Shown here: positions 60,429-64,000 of the stretch, one piece after another | Layout of the letters: each line of letters starts with the position of its first letter | Position numbering within the stretch: position 1 is the first letter of the stretch | DNA from: AG2 sp036493735 | GTDB lineage: Bacteria; Gemmatimonadota; Gemmatimonadetes; Gemmatimonadales; Gemmatimonadaceae | Direction: 5' to 3' | Assembly (NCBI GenBank): GCA_036493735.1 | Contig: DASXPH010000131.1 | Span: 1-64,000, forward strand | Length of the DNA stretch: 64,000 nt | Program-made: the position numbers and the translations under genes | Notes under the pieces: generated by a model | Seen by the model: the letters and a program-made list of their open reading frames with translations, nothing else | What the model was told of the DNA's origin: nothing | Databases searched by the model: none

Positions 60429-61937
60429 GTGTCCATTCCAGATCTTCTTTCCGCCGGCGCGGACGATGCCGCGGCTCTCAGCGCCCCCGGCGGCGGTCCA
60501 CCGCTCACATATCGCGCTCTCCGCGAGCACGTCGCCGACGTTACCAGATGGCTCGCGTCGCAGGGGATCGGCCCTGGCGACCGGGTCGGCATCGTTCTCG
60601 ATAACGGCCCCGAGATGGCGGCCGCGTTTCTCTCCATCGGTTCCGCTGCCACGGCCGCGCCACTGAATCCGTCCTATCGCGCCGAGGAGTTCGAGTTCTA
60701 TCTCTCCGATCTCGGCGCGAAGCTCCTCGTCGTTGCCACCGGCAAGGACTCGCCTTCGTTAGGCGTAGCCGAGAAGCTCGGGATCCCCGTCGCGCGCCTC
60801 ACGCCGCATCCCGAGCGCGGCGCGGGCAGCTTCTCCCTTCACGGCGACAGCGGCGGCACGCCTAAACCCGTTCGTCCTCCGTCGCCGGACGACATTGCCC
60901 TCGTGCTCCACACATCGGGCACGACATCGCGTCCCAAGATCGTTCCGCTCGCACACAAGAACATCGCCGCCTCCGCCTCGAACATTCGGCGGACGCTTGG
61001 GCTCACGGCACAGGATCGCGGCCTCGTGATCATGCCGCTGTTCCATATTCACGGCCTGATCGCCGCGTTGAGTGCACCCATCTCCGCCGGTGCGGAGGTT
61101 TGCTGCACCCCTGGCTTCAACGCGCTCAAGTTTTTCGGGTGGCTGGACGAGACGAAGCCGACGTTCTACACCGGTGTCCCGACGATGCACCAGGCGATCC
61201 TGCTGCGCGCGCCAGTCAACGCGAAGGTGCTGCAGCATCATCGTTTGCGATTCATCCGCTCGTCGTCGTCGGCGCTCCCGCCCACCGTGATCACGGAGCT
61301 CGAGCGCGTCTTCGGCATTCCGGTCGTCGAGGCGTATGGCATGACCGAAGCCACGCATCAGATGGCGAGCAACCCGTTAGGCGGACCCCGCAAGGCGGGT
61401 ACCGTCGGCCCGAGCGGCGGTCCCGAGATTCGCATCGCCAACGACAGAGGGGAAACCATGCCGCGGGGGCAGACCGGTGAGATCGTCATCCGCGGGCCGA
61501 ACGTGATGACGGCGTACGAGAACAACCCGAAGGCCAACGCCGAGGCCTTCTACGGCGACTGGTTTCGAACCGGTGATCAGGGCGTCATGGACGCCGACGG
61601 ATACGTCGCCATCACGGGACGGCTCAAGGAGATCATCAATCGCGGCGGCGAAAAGATCTCGCCGCGCGAAGTTGATGAAATCATCATGGAGCACCCGGCG
61701 GTGCATCAGTGCGTGACCTTCGCGATGCCGCACGACATGCTCGGCGAAGACGTCGCCGCGGCGATCGTGCTCCGCCAGGGCAAGGCGGCCACCGACAAGG
61801 AGCTTCGCGAGTTCGCGTCGGCGCGCCTCGCACCGTACAAAGTGCCACGGAAGATTCTCATCGTGTCCGAGATTCCGGTTGGTGCGACCGGCAAGCTGCA
61901 GAGAATCGGATTGGCGCAAAAGCTCGGGCTGGCTTAG
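60429..61937 (+). CDS. Acyl-CoA synthetase resembling oxalate-CoA ligase (AAE3/Pcs60 type)
   Basis: A 502-residue AMP-binding enzyme. LVLHTSGTTSRPKIVPLAHK is the P-loop, PLFHIHGLIAALSAPI and PTFYTGVPTMHQAILL strongly resemble the AAE3/Pcs60 oxalyl-CoA synthetase group. EAYGMTEATHQMASNPL, WFRTGDQG, GRLKEIINRGGEKISP and a terminal GATGKLQR complete the adenylating fold. Start GTG 60429 (short leader, no clear binding site). Substrate oxalate is an inference from resemblance and context. Confidence 0.88.
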   Translation: MSIPDLLSAGADDAAALSAPGGGPPLTYRALREHVADVTRWLASQGIGPGDRVGIVLDNGPEMAAAFLSIGSAATAAPLNPSYRAEEFEFYLSDLGAKLLVVATGKDSPSLGVAEKLGIPVARLTPHPERGAGSFSLHGDSGGTPKPVRPPSPDDIALVLHTSGTTSRPKIVPLAHKNIAASASNIRRTLGLTAQDRGLVIMPLFHIHGLIAALSAPISAGAEVCCTPGFNALKFFGWLDETKPTFYTGVPTMHQAILLRAPVNAKVLQHHRLRFIRSSSSALPPTVITELERVFGIPVVEAYGMTEATHQMASNPLGGPRKAGTVGPSGGPEIRIANDRGETMPRGQTGEIVIRGPNVMTAYENNPKANAEAFYGDWFRTGDQGVMDADGYVAITGRLKEIINRGGEKISPREVDEIIMEHPAVHQCVTFAMPHDMLGEDVAAAIVLRQGKAATDKELREFASARLAPYKVPRKILIVSEIPVGATGKLQRIGLAQKLGLA

Positions 61938-61940
61938 GAC

Positions 61941-62012
61941 GGTGAACGGTGAACGGCGAGCACCGACCACCGTTCACCGACGACCACCGACCACCGATCA
62001 CCGACCACCGAT
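61941..62012. repeat. Heptad repeat (GGTGAAC / ACCGACC) between the CoA ligase and aminotransferase genes
   Basis: GGTGAAC, GGTGAAC, then ACCGACC/ACCGTTC/ACCGATC units, about ten in all, ending at the next ATG. One three-base slip occurs. It can fold as a hairpin of the GGTGAAC and GTTCACC parts. Confidence 0.8.
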
Positions 62013-63179
62013 ATGACCGAAGCAACCATCCAAGCCTCATCAGTACCCCCCAAACTCAATCCCCCAGAGCGCCTCCTCATGGGCCCCGGACCGAGCAACC
62101 CCGATCCCCGCGTTCTCGCAGCGATGGGGTCGAATCCTGTCGGGCACCTCGATCCCTACTTCGTCGAGCTGATGGACCAGACGATGGGCGCGCTGCGCGG
62201 GCTTTATCAAACGCACAACCATCATACCCTGCCCATCTCGGCTACCGGCTCCGCTGGCCTCGAAACGATCATGCTCAACCTCCTCGAGGCCGGCGACAGC
62301 GCCGTCGTCGCGGTGATGGGCTACTTTGGTGAGCGATTGGCCGAGATGGCGCGTCGCGCCGGGGCGGATGTGCGCGCGATCGAGGTGGCATCCGGCCAGA
62401 TCGTCGATCCCGCAGCGGTCGACGCGGCACTTGCGAAGCAACCAGCGAAGCTCGTGGCGTTCGTCCACGTCGAGACGACGACTGGCGCTTGCCAACCAAT
62501 CGCGCCCATGGTCGAGGTCGCGCATCGCCACGGCGCGCTCGTCGCCATGGACTGCGTCACGTCGTTAGGTGGGCTGCCGATCGACATCGATGCGTTAGGC
62601 GTCGACGCCGCGGGGTCGTGCAGCCAGAAGTGCATCGGCGCGCCCCCGGGGCTGGCACCGATCACCGTCGGCCCCGGCGCGATTGACGCCGTGCGCGCGC
62701 GCAAGCGAAAACCGTCCACCTGGTACTTCGATCTGAACTTGCTCTTCCAGTACTGGGGTGAAACGAGCGGCGCGCGCAAGCGCGCCTTTCACCACACCGC
62801 CCCGATCGCGATGATCTACGGCTTCCACGAGGCGTTGCGACTGATACTCGAGGAGGGACTCGAAGCGCGATGGGCCCGTCATCAGCAGGCGCACGACGCA
62901 CTGGTTCGCGGCCTCGATCGCCTCGGCATTTCCCTCTTCCCTCCAGCCGAGAATCGCTGCGCGACGATCAACGTCGTCAACGTGCCGGCGGGGATCGACG
63001 AAGCCCGCGTCCGCCAACGTCTGCTCGACATGGGCGTGGAGATTGGTGGAGGACTGGGAGTGCTCGCCGGCAAGGTCTGGCGGATTGGAGTGATGGGCTA
63101 CAACGCTCAGGTGGCACGGGTCGAGAAATTCCTTAACGCGCTCGAGGAGGCGTTGAGTTTCGAGAGGCGAGCTCGTTAG
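62013..63179 (+). CDS. Class V aminotransferase (alanine/serine-glyoxylate aminotransferase type)
   Basis: A 388-residue PLP enzyme that makes glycine from glyoxylate with alanine or serine as donor. LLMGPGPSNPDPRVLAAM and VGHLDPYFVELMDQTM are typical of AGT. SATGSAGLETIMLNLLE, HVETTTGACQPI and AMDCVTSLGGLPIDID hold PLP-binding residues, and SQKCIGAPPGL carries the Schiff-base lysine. It follows the oxalate-CoA-ligase-like gene across a heptad repeat. AGT enzymes are the usual outlet for glyoxylate. Confidence 0.95.
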   Translation: MTEATIQASSVPPKLNPPERLLMGPGPSNPDPRVLAAMGSNPVGHLDPYFVELMDQTMGALRGLYQTHNHHTLPISATGSAGLETIMLNLLEAGDSAVVAVMGYFGERLAEMARRAGADVRAIEVASGQIVDPAAVDAALAKQPAKLVAFVHVETTTGACQPIAPMVEVAHRHGALVAMDCVTSLGGLPIDIDALGVDAAGSCSQKCIGAPPGLAPITVGPGAIDAVRARKRKPSTWYFDLNLLFQYWGETSGARKRAFHHTAPIAMIYGFHEALRLILEEGLEARWARHQQAHDALVRGLDRLGISLFPPAENRCATINVVNVPAGIDEARVRQRLLDMGVEIGGGLGVLAGKVWRIGVMGYNAQVARVEKFLNALEEALSFERRAR

Positions 63180-63183
63180 GGAC

Positions 63184-63314
63184 GAGCTGGCGATCGGGGG
63201 TGCACGGCGGCTTCATGCCACATTTGGAATGAGCGCGTTGTAGCGCTTCTGTTGCATCGCTGCTCGCATTCCAAATGTGGCATGGCGCCGCCTAGCACCC
63301 CCGATCGCCAGCTC
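63184..63314. repeat. 131-bp long hairpin element between convergent genes
   Basis: The outer arm 63184-63203 is a perfect 20-bp complement of 63295-63314. The inner arm 63214-63231 is an 18-bp complement of 63267-63284. Short mismatched GC stretches separate them, and a 35-base loop contains a small AGCG...CGCT stem. It is between the aminotransferase and the SnoaL-like gene, and may be a bidirectional terminator or a mobile palindromic element. Confidence 0.85.
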
Positions 63315-63337
63315 TTGGCGCAAACTCGCTCCCAACG

Positions 63338-64000
63338 TCACTTGCCGATTCGTCGAGCCTCCATCATCCCCGTATCGAGAATCCACGTCTTGCCCCCATC
63401 CCGACTCTGATCCTGCCGCCAGAGAAAGCGATTCGCCGTCATTGCGAAGTAGCGGAACCTGACGAGCACGTCCCCGTACCACTCGATGCCCGAGCGTCCC
63501 TCGGCGTCCGCCCACGTCCGACCGGGGATGATGCTCCCTCCGCGCGAGTTCGCGCCGACGAGCCGCCACAGCTTCTGCTCCGGGTCGAAGATACGATATG
63601 TGTAGAGACTCGTGGCCATCGGCACCGTCGGATTGTCCGGCCGCCACCGATCTTCGATGATTCCACCGTCGCCCTTCTTCTCGAATGTCCAGTGCCCCTT
63701 GAATGGCGCGCCGAAGGAGCCATCCGGTTGGCGCGACTGGAAGGTGAACTCCCAGACGCCGATTAGCGCATCGTAATCGCCGCTCGTTCCCAACGACTTG
63801 AGGGAATCCGCGACGTTCACGCGCGCGCCGAGGGTATCAGGGAGATCGATCGCGCGCGCGGCGAGCGAGCCGGGGCCGCCGAATTCGAGCTGCCAGAACG
63901 GATTGACCCAGCGGCCATTCTCACGCACGAACACCTCGGCGGCCGTCCCCGAGCTCGTGTCCACACGCGCTCCCCGGCGGACCAGGAAACGAAAGTGCGA
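63338..64000 (-). CDS. SnoaL/NTF2-like domain protein with C-terminal beta domain (5' end cut by the window)
   Basis: At least 220 residues are present and the frame continues off the right edge. The visible N-terminal part (HFRFLVRRGARVDTSSGTAA, EVFVRENGRWVNPFWQLEF) resembles the end of a SnoaL/NTF2-like domain. A second domain follows with DYDALIGVWEFTFQSRQPD, FKGHWTFEKKGDGGIIEDRW and TYRIFDPEQKLWRLVGANSR, like DUF1579-type lipocalin-fold proteins. No active-site residues identified. A GTG at 63964 is in frame but probably not the start, because homology continues upstream of it. Confidence 0.7.
   Translation of the reverse strand, partial: SHFRFLVRRGARVDTSSGTAAEVFVRENGRWVNPFWQLEFGGPGSLAARAIDLPDTLGARVNVADSLKSLGTSGDYDALIGVWEFTFQSRQPDGSFGAPFKGHWTFEKKGDGGIIEDRWRPDNPTVPMATSLYTYRIFDPEQKLWRLVGANSRGGSIIPGRTWADAEGRSGIEWYGDVLVRFRYFAMTANRFLWRQDQSRDGGKTWILDTGMMEARRIGK

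Noticed and set aside
61941..62012. CRISPR array
   Set aside because: The units are seven bases with no unique spacers, no leader and no cas genes in the window; they are tandem degenerate heptads.

Overview
The window is high-GC bacterial chromosome, roughly two thirds G+C by eye, densely packed with genes on both strands. I see no rRNA, tRNA, phage, insertion sequence or CRISPR array. The gene mix suggests a member of the Gemmatimonadota or a close relative: SusC/SusD outer-membrane proteins outside Bacteroidetes, large ADOP-type ABC permeases with a PadR regulator, Asp-box (BNR) proteins, CocE-type hydrolases, and core genes of an otherwise ordinary Gram-negative. The phylum is inferred from gene content only.

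Layout. 1-4.4 kb: a MoxR ATPase with the start of a DUF58 protein; a tightly overlapping operon of M50 protease, scpA, scpB and rluB; then rpsT. 4.6-9.8 kb: a coupled operon of membrane protein, pyrR, pyrB, pyrC, class II aldolase and a zinc-ribbon coiled-coil protein. 9.9-16.5 kb: two small convergent genes, a class C beta-lactamase-like hydrolase, a lipoprotein, then thrA (fused aspartokinase-homoserine dehydrogenase) coupled to thrC. 16.5-24.7 kb: ADOP permease, cupin, SDR, an exported protein, a BlaI repressor with an M56 peptidase fused to TonB-receptor-like modules, and a haem/copper monooxygenase-like protein. 24.8-34.2 kb: a CocE-SusC-SusD operon and a divergent GNAT-CocE operon. 34.3-46.4 kb: YdjM-like membrane protein, an oxidoreductase/isomerase/methyltransferase operon, a large Asp-box protein, a PHP phosphoesterase and PadR plus ADOP permease. 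46.4-54.3 kb: toroid protein with metallophosphoesterase, Crp/Fnr regulator, DUF1801, a soluble histidine kinase, a dihaem cytochrome, a lipoprotein and membrane protein, and an ECF sigma factor. 54.5-64 kb: SPFH/NfeD pair, alpha/beta hydrolase, then a possible oxalate/glyoxylate group (OxlT-like carrier, ketopantoate-reductase-like enzyme, AAE3-like CoA ligase, glyoxylate aminotransferase), and a truncated SnoaL-like gene at the right edge.

Two sequence patterns run through the whole window and are not explained by the genes. First, at least twelve intergenic spacers consist of degenerate tandem repeats with a 7-base period. They use several unrelated core words (CACCGAT/CACCGTT, ACGCNNN, CCCTAGC, GGGTNGM), usually begin at or overlap a stop codon, and often fold into long hairpins. 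Second, the heptamer CGTTAGG (CCTAACG on the other strand) occurs at 39 positions I could list, far above the roughly 8 expected from base composition. It is nearly equal on the two strands and lies in several codon frames. These two patterns, two large palindromes (63184-63314 and 38788-38952) and the M56/BlaI module are the main leads. Starts were chosen by Shine-Dalgarno spacing, stop/start overlaps and family N-termini; where the evidence is weak the entry says so.
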